A stretch of 64,000 nucleotides of DNA from Methanocorpusculum petauri (GCF_026891975.1 NZ_JAPTGB010000010.1:21211-85210); one strand, 5' to 3'; positions 7,864-17,675 are shown, counted from the stretch's first letter. A program made the numbers and translations. Notes: generated by a model not told the origin, from the sequence alone.

Positions 7864-9570
7864 TTACTGTGCCGGGATGATGAGCGAGCGCTCGCCTGCC
7901 GGCATGAACTCGCGGATAGCTCCCTTTGCGAACTCTTTTCTCGGGTTTGCAAAGTCGAACTGGAGTGCCGGGTCTGCGAAGCAGATCTTGATAAGCGGGG
8001 ACAGTGCCCATGCGTCACCGCGGCCAATGTGGGCGGATGCAACAATTGCTGCGTACTCTCCCTGGTGACCGACGTTCATTGCATAGTTCGGGTAGTTCGG
8101 TCCACGGAACTCACCAATACAACCCTCGTCAGGTCTGATGGAGAGCGAGTTTGCGGAACCGCACTGGTCCTGCAGGTCGTAGCCGAAGAATCCAAGTCTG
8201 GACCATCCATCCTTGTGCATAAGCATGGACAGATACCAGGCGTTGAGACCAGCATTGGAGTTACCGGTTGCAATGGAAGTGGTAGTACCACATGCTGCTG
8301 CAAGAACTGCTGCACGCTGGGAACCGCCGAAGTGGTCTTCCATCATAGTCGGGAACTGCTCGTACTGCTCCATACCATAGAGGTTGACTTCAGTACCAAT
8401 GTCGTTGACAACTTCCTGGGTCGGCTTGACCTTGTCGTTTGTGTTCGGGTTGGTAACATCGACCTTGTACTTGTCGTGGATGTAGTCCATACCGTGGTAG
8501 ACAAAGTCGTCGAGGATGTTATCAGTGTATGCCGCGGTTGCGTACTGGGTGAAACCAACACCACCGGACATGTACGAACCAAGCCAGATCTGGTCGAACA
8601 AAACTGCTCCTGCACCGACAACTTCGAGGGTTGCCTTTGCCGGGTCGTTCGGGTTGACACGGTCTGCCTGAATCATATCGGCAAAGTTGCCGAAGAGAAT
8701 TCCTCCGGGCTCATTCGGACCACGTGCACGGCGGGCCGGCAGGTGGGATGCCATGTTGATGACACCAGCGTGCTTTGCTGCAAAGGACAGGTCAGCGACT
8801 GCTGCTTCACCGGCACACATACGGTATGCTGCGATGAAGGACATACCGATCTGCATTGCAGACCAGCGGGAGGTTGTTCCACCGTCACAGGTACGGCCGA
8901 CGATAGTCGGCATGTGGACGCACTGCCACAGGGACTTGCCGACTGCTGCCTGCAGAGCCTCTGCCTGCTTCTTCGGGAAGAGCTTCTCAACATCGATGAC
9001 GTACTGGGACTCGATCGAGTCTGCAAGTTCCTGGTCACCGGTAAAGACACGGACGTAACAGTCGTCGGTTAAAGCCGGGTGGGTTTCAACCATGTGTTCC
9101 TGAACGACTGCTCCTCCGGGCATTGCGTGGTTGACAATGTGGAGATACTCGGAAATGGTTTCCGGCGTAACTTCTTTGCCAAGACGCTTCTGCAGGGTGG
9201 AGTGTGCCATGTCCATGGACACGATAACGGTTCTGCGGATATCATCCCAGAACTGCTGCATTGCTGCGTTGTTCACGAAGTGCAGATCATCACCCTCAAC
9301 GAAGGTTCCGGTTCCGGAAACTTCGTAGGTCATGAGCTGACGCTGACCCATCGGGACACCTGCAAGGTGGCAGTGGTCCGGGTCATACATGGAGATTCCT
9401 CTCTTTGCAACGATTGCCTCGTTCTCTTTGAGGAATTCGGTCTTACGTGCAGACTGGTGAATACCACCGAATTTGTAGAACTCGGTCGTAGTGGACTCAA
9501 CATCCTGCTTGGGGAACTTCTGCTTGAGTGCTTCAAGGAAAAGTTTCTGGGTCTTCTCTACTTTTGCCAT
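7864..9570 (-). CDS. mcrA: methyl-coenzyme M reductase subunit alpha
   Basis: McrA is the catalytic subunit of the enzyme that makes methane from methyl-CoM and coenzyme B using nickel coenzyme F430. The 568-residue protein contains all residues that are modified in characterised McrA. By alignment to the known positions these are His267 (AAKHAGV), Arg281 (LPARRARG), Gln418 (GGSQRA), the thioglycine site Gly463 (GFFGYD) and Cys470 (DQCGS). Active-site Tyr343 ([13 protein letters not shown]) is also present. ATG at 9570 follows a GGAGG site, 5 bp after mcrG. It is the last gene of mcrBDCGA. Only one Mcr operon is present in the window. Identification is certain. Confidence 0.99.
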   Translation of the reverse strand: MAKVEKTQKLFLEALKQKFPKQDVESTTTEFYKFGGIHQSARKTEFLKENEAIVAKRGISMYDPDHCHLAGVPMGQRQLMTYEVSGTGTFVEGDDLHFVNNAAMQQFWDDIRRTVIVSMDMAHSTLQKRLGKEVTPETISEYLHIVNHAMPGGAVVQEHMVETHPALTDDCYVRVFTGDQELADSIESQYVIDVEKLFPKKQAEALQAAVGKSLWQCVHMPTIVGRTCDGGTTSRWSAMQIGMSFIAAYRMCAGEAAVADLSFAAKHAGVINMASHLPARRARGPNEPGGILFGNFADMIQADRVNPNDPAKATLEVVGAGAVLFDQIWLGSYMSGGVGFTQYATAAYTDNILDDFVYHGMDYIHDKYKVDVTNPNTNDKVKPTQEVVNDIGTEVNLYGMEQYEQFPTMMEDHFGGSQRAAVLAAACGTTTSIATGNSNAGLNAWYLSMLMHKDGWSRLGFFGYDLQDQCGSANSLSIRPDEGCIGEFRGPNYPNYAMNVGHQGEYAAIVASAHIGRGDAWALSPLIKICFADPALQFDFANPRKEFAKGAIREFMPAGERSLIIPAQ

Positions 9571-9575
9571 TGTAT

Positions 9576-10340
9576 TCAGGCCTCCTTGGGCATAAATCCG
9601 TACTTGGTACGAAGTGCGTGGATACGCTGGACATATTTCACATACTCCTCATCACTGCGGAATGCAGTTCCGACAAGGGAGTGGAACATGGTGGTATTCT
9701 CCTTGAGCCATGCTGCGTCCATCGGCTTGCCAATGGCAACCTTACGGTCAAGCGGGTTTCCGACCTGATCCTTCACGTACTTGACGATACCGTCAGTGTC
9801 AAGGATACAGCGCTGTACTGCATCGAACATCATACCGTTCTCTGCGAGACGCAGGGAGTGGCCGTGCACGGTTGCACCGCGGATACCGCAGGTAGCCGGG
9901 TCAAAGAGGTTGGTCTCAACGAGTTCGCGTGCGTATCCCTCAAGATCACGCTCACGGCACTCGATAATCTGACGACCGGACAGAGTTCCCGGGTCGATGC
10001 CGCGGAAGCGGTACATCTCAAGGTAGGTTCTCTGGTACGGCTGACACGGTGCGTTCAGCATCGAGTCTGCAAACTGGATGTAGCGGACACGGTCACCTGC
10101 TTTTGCTCCCTCAGTCGGTTTGACAATCTTTCTGATCGGGCAGTCAGGCTCTCCCTGTTCTGCAAGTGGCGGGTGTGCGGACGGGTATGCCTGTCCTGGT
10201 GCACGGTGTCCCATAATAAGGATGAGATCCTCATCAGTGACGCTGCGAATCTTTTCGAGCTTCACATTCGGGTTCATCTGGTTGCGGCGGTTTGCTGCAA
10301 CTTTGGACGTTCCCGGTCCATACTGTGGTGTATATGCCAT
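9576..10340 (-). CDS. mcrG: methyl-coenzyme M reductase subunit gamma
   Basis: McrG is the gamma subunit of the alpha2-beta2-gamma2 methyl-CoM reductase and lines the substrate channel. The 254-residue protein starts [20 protein letters not shown] and has the family blocks [43 protein letters not shown] and [19 protein letters not shown]. Length is usual for McrG. ATG at 10340 has an AAGGTGA ribosome-binding site. It lies between mcrC and mcrA. Confidence 0.98.
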   Translation of the reverse strand: MAYTPQYGPGTSKVAANRRNQMNPNVKLEKIRSVTDEDLILIMGHRAPGQAYPSAHPPLAEQGEPDCPIRKIVKPTEGAKAGDRVRYIQFADSMLNAPCQPYQRTYLEMYRFRGIDPGTLSGRQIIECRERDLEGYARELVETNLFDPATCGIRGATVHGHSLRLAENGMMFDAVQRCILDTDGIVKYVKDQVGNPLDRKVAIGKPMDAAWLKENTTMFHSLVGTAFRSDEEYVKYVQRIHALRTKYGFMPKEA

Positions 10341-10352
10341 AGTTTGTTCACC

Positions 10353-11024
10353 TTAGTGTTTGATATCCTGAACGGCGGAATCATGAATATCATGCGTCCC
10401 CATCTCAGGATTTTTAATTATTCGTAGTACTTCATGAATGACATCAGCCATCGCAACACGGCTTGGAGTCTGACCCCGGGTAATTCCGGTTACAATCCCC
10501 ATGACTGTTCCTTTCGTCCTGATTTTATCAGGTTTGGGCATGACATATGCGGTCTTGACGCCTTCCCGTGCAAAGTCCTCAAAATCAACCGGGGCCTGGC
10601 AGACAACAACGGCGTTGACGCTGCATTCCTGCAGGATCTTCCGGGATTTGTGGACCACATGGGATCGAATGTTTCCGTGGTGAAGAACGGCAACTTTGTG
10701 ACGTTCTATCTGTTCAATTTCGCGATCTAATATGCCGAAGTTGGAGCCGAGTGCAACACCGCCGATTTCTGCGTCCGGCGGGACTCCGCTGCCTGCGTTC
10801 AGCACCAAGGTACTTACGCTGTATTCTATCCCCTGCTGCCGCAGTGCTGACGTAATATCGCAGACAGGTTTTGTTATATGTCTCCTGCCGGGAGACATTC
10901 CCACGATGATGACGTCAGGATTTTTACATTCAGAGATGGTTCCCCTCTGAGCAAGAGAGCCTCCCTTGCCCATACCCATACTCTGTCTGCAGTCAACCAG
11001 TTGTGTTACACGTCCAAGAGGCAT
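10353..11024 (-). CDS. mcrC: McrC, component of the methyl-CoM reductase activation system
   Basis: McrC is an accessory protein encoded within mcr operons. It is known from Methanothermobacter to be part of the ATP-dependent complex that reductively activates F430 in Mcr. The 223-residue protein starts MPLGRVTQLVDCRQSMGMGKGG, the family signature, and contains VIIVGMSPGRRHITKPVCD. No membrane segment is visible, so it acts in the cytoplasm. ATG at 11024 follows a GGGGA site, 2 bp after the mcrD stop, implying coupled translation. Confidence 0.96.
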   Translation of the reverse strand: MPLGRVTQLVDCRQSMGMGKGGSLAQRGTISECKNPDVIIVGMSPGRRHITKPVCDITSALRQQGIEYSVSTLVLNAGSGVPPDAEIGGVALGSNFGILDREIEQIERHKVAVLHHGNIRSHVVHKSRKILQECSVNAVVVCQAPVDFEDFAREGVKTAYVMPKPDKIRTKGTVMGIVTGITRGQTPSRVAMADVIHEVLRIIKNPEMGTHDIHDSAVQDIKH

Positions 11025-11026
11025 TA

Positions 11027-11500
11027 TTATCTGTTCCCCTGAAGGATGATCGGGCGTTGTTTGCTCTTTGGATCGGCCATGCCGAGAATGCGTTCGTCCT
11101 CGACAATACCATATTTTGCATAATCGGTTGTTGTCATATTAGAACGCATATAGATGCCCTCGGTGATCCCATACGGGAATTTGTCGGCAAAGACCTCATC
11201 ACATACCGCTTTGATATCAGGAATCATAGACGAATCTTCCAGTTCAAGGAGGATTGTTCCCACCTGAACACCGAGTATGTACTCTTCCCCGCAGATCTGA
11301 ATGGCTCTGCGGTAGGTAGTAGGATTCGCAGCACCGCGGGCCGGACCGTATGGTACGGTTGCGGGAATGCTTGGGCCATTTAAGACTAAACGGCGGATTC
11401 CTCCTGCTTTGAAGAGCCGGTCAAGGAGAATCTCGACGGTCTCGGGATTCAGGAATCGCATCGGGACGATTCTCAGCTGTGGATATGTTGGTTCTGTCAT
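11027..11500 (-). CDS. mcrD: methyl-coenzyme M reductase operon protein D
   Basis: McrD is a small cytoplasmic protein of mcr operons that associates with Mcr and is thought to act in its maturation. The 157-residue sequence includes the typical blocks PQLRIVPMRFLNPETVEILL, GGIRRLVLNGPSIPATVPYGPARG and the C-terminal MRSNMTTTDYAKYG. ATG at 11500 has an AGGT ribosome-binding site. It lies between mcrB and mcrC, the standard position in mcrBDCGA. Confidence 0.96.
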   Translation of the reverse strand: MTEPTYPQLRIVPMRFLNPETVEILLDRLFKAGGIRRLVLNGPSIPATVPYGPARGAANPTTYRRAIQICGEEYILGVQVGTILLELEDSSMIPDIKAVCDEVFADKFPYGITEGIYMRSNMTTTDYAKYGIVEDERILGMADPKSKQRPIILQGNR

Positions 11501-11538
11501 TCTTTGACCTATCCGTCGTGACGGAAGTTTTTACAGGC

Positions 11539-12846
11539 TTAAACAGCCTTTGCAATTGCCTGGATCGGGCGGGCGAACTCTTCGATCTGACCGAAGGTAT
11601 CACCGTAAACTTTTGCGGTGCCCTCCGGGGAGAACATCTGAGTACCTGCATCAAGTGCACATGCTGCAACGATACAGGGCATACCGACACCTGCTGCGTG
11701 ACGGGTCACGACGTGGTTGCCGTTGAAGATACCCGGTCCGCCTCCGCCATAGATGGAGTGGCTGAAGAAGGAGAAACCGACTGCGACACCCATGGTTCTT
11801 CCGAAGTCAGATCCCGGAAGACCGGTTTCGTGTTCAAGAAGATCGTTGAAGTACAGCAGAGTCGAAGAAACTGCCTGTGCGAAACGTCCTGCACCACAGT
11901 TGACCATGGTTGCAGCGAGCGTTCCTGCAGATGCATATGCATTCCACATCATCGGGTCCTTGGTCTCGTACGCCTTGAAGGTTGCACTGCCGGCACCCTG
12001 GGTGATGATTTTATCCTCAACTGCACGCTCGACAAGAGACTGGACAACAGTACCGACGGTACCGGACTGGCCGTTTGCCTTGACAAGGTCGTAGACGATG
12101 TTGTTTGCATTCAGACCCTGATAGGCGTAGAGCAGAAGCTGTGCACGCTCAAACGGACCGATTGCAGAGCCCATCTCAAACTGACCTGCCTGCTCGAAGG
12201 TGGAAGCGAGTGCTGCACCCTGCATTGCATTGCGGTGGGTCATCATAACAGACTGGTTTGCCGGAATGTTACGAAGTGCGTATCCGAGGGACTCGTTGTT
12301 CTGCGGGATGGACATGATCATGGAACAAGCTCCGCCTGCCATATCCATAGTAACCGGGTAGGAACCGAATGCTGCTGCCTTGACTGTGTTTGCATTGAAC
12401 ATGTCAATGTTGAACTGCTCGACAACTGCATAGGTGGTTGCCGCTGCAACGGAAGTAAGTGCTGCATCATACGTTGCTGCACTTGCGATACGTGCGGACG
12501 GAACCTTGACTAAGAGAAGTTTACCGCCGTTGAAGCGCTTGACCTCGGTGTCGTCACCTGCTTCTACAGAGACATACTCTTTGATCTTTGCTTCGATTGC
12601 ATCAATGTTGCCGACGATGTCGAGGTCGAGTTCACGACCGAGGATCTGCTGGTGTTTGCCGATCTTTCCGGTCTTGAGTCCTTCCTGCATACCGCCGAGG
12701 TTGACTGCGACGGTTCTCTTGGTGTCGTCAATGATCTTCTTTACTGCCGGGTTGACCAGCGGGCTGATCTTCTCGAGTGCGACATTGCTCTTAAGGAGCT
12801 TGCCGTTGTCGTCATAGAGATCAATGACATCCTTGTATTTTGCCAT
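11539..12846 (-). CDS. mcrB: methyl-coenzyme M reductase subunit beta
   Basis: McrB is the beta subunit of methyl-CoM reductase and contributes residues that bind coenzyme B and F430. The 435-residue protein begins MAKYKDVIDLYDDNGKLLKS. It has the conserved C-terminal block with SIYGGGGPGIFNGNHVVTRH, which includes the Tyr, Gly and His residues that contact coenzyme B. Length matches the family. ATG at 12846 follows an AGAGGAAA site. It is the first gene of the operon, about 210 nt after the predicted transcription start. Confidence 0.98.
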   Translation of the reverse strand: MAKYKDVIDLYDDNGKLLKSNVALEKISPLVNPAVKKIIDDTKRTVAVNLGGMQEGLKTGKIGKHQQILGRELDLDIVGNIDAIEAKIKEYVSVEAGDDTEVKRFNGGKLLLVKVPSARIASAATYDAALTSVAAATTYAVVEQFNIDMFNANTVKAAAFGSYPVTMDMAGGACSMIMSIPQNNESLGYALRNIPANQSVMMTHRNAMQGAALASTFEQAGQFEMGSAIGPFERAQLLLYAYQGLNANNIVYDLVKANGQSGTVGTVVQSLVERAVEDKIITQGAGSATFKAYETKDPMMWNAYASAGTLAATMVNCGAGRFAQAVSSTLLYFNDLLEHETGLPGSDFGRTMGVAVGFSFFSHSIYGGGGPGIFNGNHVVTRHAAGVGMPCIVAACALDAGTQMFSPEGTAKVYGDTFGQIEEFARPIQAIAKAV

Positions 12847-13090
12847 AATTTTTCCTCTGAATAATGTTTTTCATTGGCTTAGCGCCACATGCAAACTGGC
12901 ATGTGCCGCGTGATTTTCCGTTACTTTCACTGAATGATACTGAAATTGCTAATAGAGAATTGATGTTTGGGTCAGTGACGGTTGTTTTGGCACAATTGCG
13001 TAAACGGTTCTGAGACGAATATCCAAGAACGTTCACACGTCCCCCTCTCGGGACATTGAAATGTATCTTTGTGTCTGGATATAAGTATTC
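12847..13090 (-). promoter_or_regulatory. TATA box and structured leader of the mcr operon
   Basis: On the minus strand a strong TATA element reads ACTTATATCC (13077-13086). Transcription would start near 13055, giving a leader of about 210 nt. The leader has a clear hairpin 35-62 nt before mcrB: GCGCCACATGC/GCATGTGCCGC (12882-12908), with one mismatch and loop AAACTG. A smaller stem GTCCC/GGGAC (about 13038-13053) lies at the predicted 5' end. Long leaders are unusual in archaea, so regulation through this RNA is plausible but not shown. Confidence 0.6.
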
Positions 13091-13315
13091 TCTTTAATGA
13101 GAGAGGAGAACTGTATTCGCTTTGTTTGCGGGATAGAGTCAGCAATTTCGAAATTTGTAAATAGATCCGGGAAATTGTCGGGAAAGTTTTCGTCAAGTGT
13201 GACGGGGCATCCTCACAGGTAATACTTTGTGCGTTTGACAAATGACATGATGACAAACAGTGGTGCGCTCTCGGAATTTACGGATAGTTTGACCGCGCAC
13301 AGGAAAAAAAGAGAT

Positions 13316-14239
13316 TTATTTCCGGTACAGGACAACTCCTGCAAGGAGAGCCAGAGGAACAAGGAGACCCGGCAGGGGTGACTGGGTGGGAGCAGGTATC
13401 GGTGTCCCGGTGGTTGGTTTCGGCGTTGTTCCGGTTGTGGTAACAGCAGGAGTTGCCGCAGTGGTCGGCGGGACAGTGGTCGCAACAGTGGTGACGGTAG
13501 TTGTAGGAGGAACAGTTGTTTTGGTCGGGGTGGGGTTGAAGGTGATGACCAGTCCCGGATCAGTGACATCATTATAATCCATGGTGATGGAGTTGGATTT
13601 TTCCGCGTAGTTGTGGAAGGATGCAGGCTCGCTCCACTCGGCATAGATAGTAGTGGTTTTACCCAGATCTTTTGGCCGGAACGATTGAGTCGTCAAAACC
13701 TGAGCACTATTCATAGCAATGTCGGCAAAGCTGTTACCCGAGACATACGTAGTCTGAGAACCGTCCGCACCTTTGAAGACGACGTTCACTTCGGCGCCAA
13801 GACCGCTCGGACCGACATGCGGCGAGTTGATCTTGATTTGGTAGGACTCAGTGTCAAGGAATCCCCACTGCTGTACAGAAGAGACGCCGTCTTTTGCAAG
13901 AACGATGTCAATGGAGAGGTCAGGGTAGTAGATCATGACCGTGCCGAGTTTGGTTCCTGAACTGTTAACAGCATCCCACGAACCGGTGTAGCTGCCGACA
14001 GATGCGGCGAGTAGTTCAAAGTTTTGCGGATCCTGAACAGTGATGGTGTTGAGGACGTTGTTGTTCGGAGTGTACTGCAGTTGTGTGGTTTCGGCAAGAT
14101 CACCGGTGAACGTTATCCCGTTCTCGTACACAAAGATGGTACTGCCGGAGGAGACTTCACGGGCTGCCACAGGGGCCGCGACAAGGCTGACGGCAAGAAG
14201 GCCGATCAGCAGGATCAGAAGAATGCGTTTTTGTTGCAT
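13316..14239 (-). CDS. secreted protein with S-layer-type N-terminal domain and Thr/Pro-rich linker
   Basis: The 307-residue protein starts with a signal peptide (MQQKRILLILLIGLLAVSLVAAPVAA). The domain that follows (STIFVYENGITFTGDL, IYYPDLSIDIVL, HNYAEKSNSITMDYND) resembles the N-terminal half of the five long S-layer proteins further right in the window; this looks like the Pfam DUF3821 type. Residues about 235-285 are a Thr/Pro/Ala linker typical of glycosylated wall-spanning stalks. The C-terminus (LPGLLVPLALLAGVVLYRK) resembles a PGF-CTERM signal but lacks the exact PGF motif. It ends with an oligo-T terminator. A TATA-like CATTATATTCC and a GAGGGATG site precede ATG 14239. Probably a minor surface protein. 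Confidence 0.8.
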   Translation of the reverse strand: MQQKRILLILLIGLLAVSLVAAPVAAREVSSGSTIFVYENGITFTGDLAETTQLQYTPNNNVLNTITVQDPQNFELLAASVGSYTGSWDAVNSSGTKLGTVMIYYPDLSIDIVLAKDGVSSVQQWGFLDTESYQIKINSPHVGPSGLGAEVNVVFKGADGSQTTYVSGNSFADIAMNSAQVLTTQSFRPKDLGKTTTIYAEWSEPASFHNYAEKSNSITMDYNDVTDPGLVITFNPTPTKTTVPPTTTVTTVATTVPPTTAATPAVTTTGTTPKPTTGTPIPAPTQSPLPGLLVPLALLAGVVLYRK

Positions 14240-14305
14240 GAGACATCCCTCAGGAATATAATGTGTATGTGCGTCGTAAGGGCATAGAGTGTTTGCGGAA
14301 CAGGA

Positions 14306-14749
14306 TCAGGTGAAGGAAATTTTATTCGTATAGATCAGTGTCTCACTCCCGTCTCGGAAACGGCCGGTGATCATAATAAAATGCTTCCCGGTTACACCTT
14401 TGGCAAGACCGGAGTAGGTAACATAGGCAATCGTGTTCCTGACGGATACCTGACGTGTTTCCTGATCGGCAGGAATTACAACACCATCAATGTGCAGCGT
14501 GATAGAGGTAAGGAACGATGCATCGTACTCCGGATAGATGCTGACAACAACATCGTTTCCCGAGAGCATCAACTGAACATTAACTTCTTTGTCGCCTTCA
14601 AGAGACACAACGGTCTCCGTCAAAGCATAGATGCCGACACCCACTAAAAGCACAATAATACAGATGACTACCAGAATAATGAGAACCACAGAACCGCTGC
14701 GGGCATCGGAAGACGTACGATATGCCGCAGATACAGCGTTGATCATCAT
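14306..14749 (-). CDS. small single-pass membrane protein, pilin-like, paralogue of the 22287-22700 protein
   Basis: A 147-residue protein with a short cytoplasmic N-terminus, one long hydrophobic helix (SVVLIILVVICIIVLLVGVG, about residues 20-42) and a beta-rich extracytoplasmic domain. The domain shares phrases with the protein at 22287-22700: SGNDVVVSI versus SGDDVVAVI, LHIDG versus VYFHG, and AKGVTG/RDGSETLIY versus AKDVTG/TDGMREIIGY. The topology resembles archaeal type IV pilin-like proteins, but no clear prepilin cleavage motif is certain. The frame is open upstream to 14833; ATG 14749 has a GAGGTT site and gives the sensible topology. Function unknown. Confidence 0.7.
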   Translation of the reverse strand: MMINAVSAAYRTSSDARSGSVVLIILVVICIIVLLVGVGIYALTETVVSLEGDKEVNVQLMLSGNDVVVSIYPEYDASFLTSITLHIDGVVIPADQETRQVSVRNTIAYVTYSGLAKGVTGKHFIMITGRFRDGSETLIYTNKISFT

Positions 14750-14885
14750 AGGAAAACCTCTGCAGAATTTGCAGGGTGCACACCCGGATGCCCCGCTTGA
14801 CATCCACACAGAAAACAATCGTACATGCAACAACCCCTAATTTGTGGGAAAAACAGCAATTCCACACCATTCATGCGAGGTCTGC

Positions 14886-14896
14886 GGGGGGGGGGG
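14886..14896. repeat. run of 11 G
   Basis: An uninterrupted run of eleven G (plus strand) lies about 140 bp upstream of the small membrane protein gene (start 14749) and about 250 bp upstream of trmY. Such tracts are prone to slippage. It lies outside any gene, so at most it would alter promoter spacing. Confidence 0.9.
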
Positions 14897-15142
14897 CAAA
14901 AACCAATATTTGAGCTTTAAATCGCAAAATAATTGATTATTAAACGATTTTTCACCTATGACAATGTGTAGACAATATCTATAGTACACCACTTCGACCT
15001 CCACACACCGGACAGAAAAAAAAATCTGACAAGCGAGTCGTATCTTATATTCTGCTGGATGATCATTTAAAAGAATAGTACTGTAACCAGACCTGCACGG
15101 GCGAACGTCTTATGCCGACCAACAGCCAACATACATACTCAC

Positions 15143-15712
15143 ATGCTCCGGTTTGCAATCCTCGGCCATAAAGCCACAACATCTCCAGACTTTTCCTTAA
15201 ACGACATGCCGGGAGGTGCAGGAAGAATGGATGTTCTCTGCCGCTGCATCAACAGCTCTTTCTTCCTCAGTCATGACCTCCGCCGCGACACAGAATGTTA
15301 TCTGATCCTCGAAGGAGGAGACCCGCACAAGACACTCCGGTTTTCCGGTGAAACGATCCGGTCACTGAACCCTGACGAGCGGAGTGCGGGAGCACTGATT
15401 AAGAAAGGATTGAGTACTCCTGCGGAACCGGAGTTCAAGAAAGCAGCAGACGGAATTGCAATCCGATCGGCAGGTCTGGCAGAACTTTTGCAAGAATTTT
15501 CGTTTGCGGTTCTTGATGAGAATGGCGAGGACATCCGGAATGCAGAGACATTGCCGGAGAATTTTATCTTAAGTGATCACATGAACTTCACCGAGGAGGA
15601 AGAAGCTCTGCTGAAAGATCTCCCGCGGTACTCGGTCGGCCCCCGCGTACTGCATGCAGACCACACCATTACCGTGATCTTAAATGAGTTTGATCGGAGG
15701 AAGAGATCATGA
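15143..15712 (+). CDS. trmY: tRNA (pseudouridine54-N1)-methyltransferase
   Basis: TrmY is a SPOUT-class methyltransferase that uses S-adenosylmethionine to methylate N1 of pseudouridine 54 in the T-loop of archaeal tRNAs. The 189-residue protein starts MLRFAILGHKATTSPDFSLND and contains the family blocks PGGAGRMDVLCRCINSSFFL, RRDTECYLIL and the C-terminal knot region SDHMNFTEEEEALL. Its stop codon overlaps the start of pus10 (ATGA, 15709-15712). The pair therefore encodes two enzymes that act on the same nucleotide one after the other. ATG at 15143 gives the standard length. Confidence 0.95.
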   Translation: MLRFAILGHKATTSPDFSLNDMPGGAGRMDVLCRCINSSFFLSHDLRRDTECYLILEGGDPHKTLRFSGETIRSLNPDERSAGALIKKGLSTPAEPEFKKAADGIAIRSAGLAELLQEFSFAVLDENGEDIRNAETLPENFILSDHMNFTEEEEALLKDLPRYSVGPRVLHADHTITVILNEFDRRKRS

Positions 15713-16950
15713 CGGACATTCTTGAAACAGTTCATCAGATTCTGGAGTACGGCGACATCTGCGATCATTGTCTGGGAAGACTGTTTGCAAAACGATCGTT
15801 CGGCTTAACAAACGAACAGCGGGGACATGCACTGCGGATTGCTCATGCGCTCGCCTACAATATTCCGTTCGTCCCCTACGAAAAGGGTACCTGCTGGATT
15901 TGCAACGATCTCTTCGACAGTGTTCCTGTGTGGGCAGAAAAAGCTGCCGCTGCCATGCAGGATATTGAGTACACAACATTTGTGATCGGTACCCGCGTCC
16001 CGCCGATGATGACGGAATCAGAAGAGATGATCTGGTCCGATCTCTCTCTGGAACATCCTGAACCGATCAAATCGGAGATGAACCGCGAGGTAGGCAAAGC
16101 AGTGTCCTCCCTTACCGGAAAGAAAGGAGATCCGAAAAATCCGGAACTCACCGCTGTTCTCAACATCGCCGATGACTGTGTGGAACTGCAGATTGCATCC
16201 GTCTACTTCTACGGCAGATATCTCAAATATGAGCGGGGAATCCCGCAGACACACTGGGACTGCCGCGCATGCCGGGGAAAAGGCTGTGAAAAGTGCAACT
16301 TCACCGGCAAGCAGTATCCCACCTCAGTAGAAGAACTGATTGCGGAGATGCCGAAACAGATGTTTTCGGCGGACAACGGAGTTTTGCACGGATCCGGCAG
16401 AGAAGATATTGATGCCCTGATGATCGGAACCGGCAGACCATTTGTGATGGAGATGCAAAATCCAAAAATCCGCAACGTAGATCTGCGGGAACTGGAATCT
16501 GCGATTAATGCATTCGCCGCACCCCGGGTACAGGTAAAACTTGAACGATGGTCCGACAAAAAAACGGTGGAAATGCTTAAATCACACAAAGGGCATAAAA
16601 CATACAGGATTCTGGTCGATATAGACGACAGTATCTCTCTTGAAACAGTCCAGAATGCGGTATCAAAGCTAAAAGGGGCTTTGATTCACCAGCGCACGCC
16701 TGAACGTGTAGCTCATCGCAGAGCGGATCTTGTCAGAGACAGAACGGTCGTTGATATCAAGTGTCTCGGAATAGAGAAGTCCCTCTACCGCATCGAGGTT
16801 GTGGGAGAAGGCGGACTCTATATCAAAGAACTCGTATCAGGAGACGGGGGCCGAACAACCCCGAGTCTCTCTGAAATCCTCGCCGTCCCCGCCAAAGTTG
16901 TCGCGTTAGACGTGGTGCAGGTCGACGGAATTAATAATGGAGATGAGTAA
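15709..16950 (+). CDS. pus10: tRNA pseudouridine synthase Pus10
   Basis: Pus10 converts uridine 54 and uridine 55 of archaeal tRNAs to pseudouridine. The 413-residue protein has N-terminal zinc-binding cysteines ([10 protein letters not shown]), a second CxxC pair ([17 protein letters not shown]), and the catalytic-domain block [20 protein letters not shown] containing the catalytic Asp. The C-terminal part ([13 protein letters not shown] and [17 protein letters not shown]) closes the pseudouridine synthase fold. It overlaps trmY by 4 bp; TrmY methylates the pseudouridine 54 that Pus10 makes. rpl21e follows 2 bp downstream. Identification secure. Confidence 0.95.
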   Translation: MTDILETVHQILEYGDICDHCLGRLFAKRSFGLTNEQRGHALRIAHALAYNIPFVPYEKGTCWICNDLFDSVPVWAEKAAAAMQDIEYTTFVIGTRVPPMMTESEEMIWSDLSLEHPEPIKSEMNREVGKAVSSLTGKKGDPKNPELTAVLNIADDCVELQIASVYFYGRYLKYERGIPQTHWDCRACRGKGCEKCNFTGKQYPTSVEELIAEMPKQMFSADNGVLHGSGREDIDALMIGTGRPFVMEMQNPKIRNVDLRELESAINAFAAPRVQVKLERWSDKKTVEMLKSHKGHKTYRILVDIDDSISLETVQNAVSKLKGALIHQRTPERVAHRRADLVRDRTVVDIKCLGIEKSLYRIEVVGEGGLYIKELVSGDGGRTTPSLSEILAVPAKVVALDVVQVDGINNGDE

Positions 16951-16952
16951 AA

Positions 16953-17246
16953 ATGGCAAAACATAACGGTATTAAGAAACGGACACGGTATAAGCTTCAG
17001 AAGGGTCTTCGTGAGCGCGGAATGCCGAACGTAACCTCGGTCATCCAGCACTTTGAAGAGGGGCAGAAGGTTCACATCGTCATTGAGCCGAGCGTACAGA
17101 AAGGCATGCCGCACCCGCGTTTCCACGGCAAGACCGGAACGGTTCTTGGCCAGCGCGGTCGCGCCTGGCTTCTTGAGATCAAAGACGGCAATGCAACCAA
17201 AGTGATCATCTCCCGTCCGCAGCACCTCAAGGCGCAGAAATATTAA
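16953..17246 (+). CDS. rpl21e: 50S ribosomal protein L21e
   Basis: An archaeal/eukaryotic large-subunit protein of 97 residues beginning [21 protein letters not shown]. It has the SH3-like barrel typical of eL21 ([31 protein letters not shown], in pieces) and many basic residues. ATG at 16953 is 2 bp after pus10. rpl21e followed by rpoF, a DUF655 gene and ksgA is a conserved archaeal gene order, seen intact here. Confidence 0.97.
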   Translation: MAKHNGIKKRTRYKLQKGLRERGMPNVTSVIQHFEEGQKVHIVIEPSVQKGMPHPRFHGKTGTVLGQRGRAWLLEIKDGNATKVIISRPQHLKAQKY

Positions 17247-17288
17247 CCCCCAAATACTAATTTTACATTTACTTCAGGAGTCACAGGC

Positions 17289-17660
17289 ATGAAAGTGAAA
17301 AAAGTTATCAGCGAAGAAATGATGTCGCTGCCGGAACTTCGCGAGGTACTGATCTCAATTCGCGATCAGCGTGCCGGCGGAGACGGTGAGACGGAAACGT
17401 CTGCACGGACGATGTCGTACGAGCTGCGCAAGAGTATCGATCATGCCGACAGTCTCGGAAAGTGCAATCCTGCAACCGCAAAAGCTCTTATTGATGAGTT
17501 GAACGGTCTTGAAAAGATAAGACCAGAGATTGCCTGCCGGATTGTCAATATCATGCCGGAGAGCCGCGACGAACTTCGTGCCATCTACGCAAAGGAGCGG
17601 TACACACTTCTTCCGGAAGATCTGGACCAGATCCTTGATATCCTCCGCCAGCATGCGTGA
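17289..17660 (+). CDS. rpoF: DNA-directed RNA polymerase subunit F (Rpb4 homologue)
   Basis: RpoF pairs with RpoE to form the stalk of archaeal RNA polymerase, helping promoter opening and binding emerging RNA. The 123-residue protein is helical, starting MKVKKVISEEMMSLPELREVL. It ends with the HRDC-like helical region (IVNIMPESRDELRAIYAKER, then LPEDLDQILDIL). ATG at 17289 has a CAGGAG site. Neighbours rpl21e, DUF655 and ksgA match the usual archaeal cluster. Confidence 0.94.
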   Translation: MKVKKVISEEMMSLPELREVLISIRDQRAGGDGETETSARTMSYELRKSIDHADSLGKCNPATAKALIDELNGLEKIRPEIACRIVNIMPESRDELRAIYAKERYTLLPEDLDQILDILRQHA

Positions 17661-17675
17661 GTGAGGTGCAAGTTT

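Noticed and set aside
7768..9072. Plus-strand open frame of 434 codons opposite mcrA
   Set aside because: Antisense of mcrA produced by its biased codon use; the translation has no fold-like pattern.
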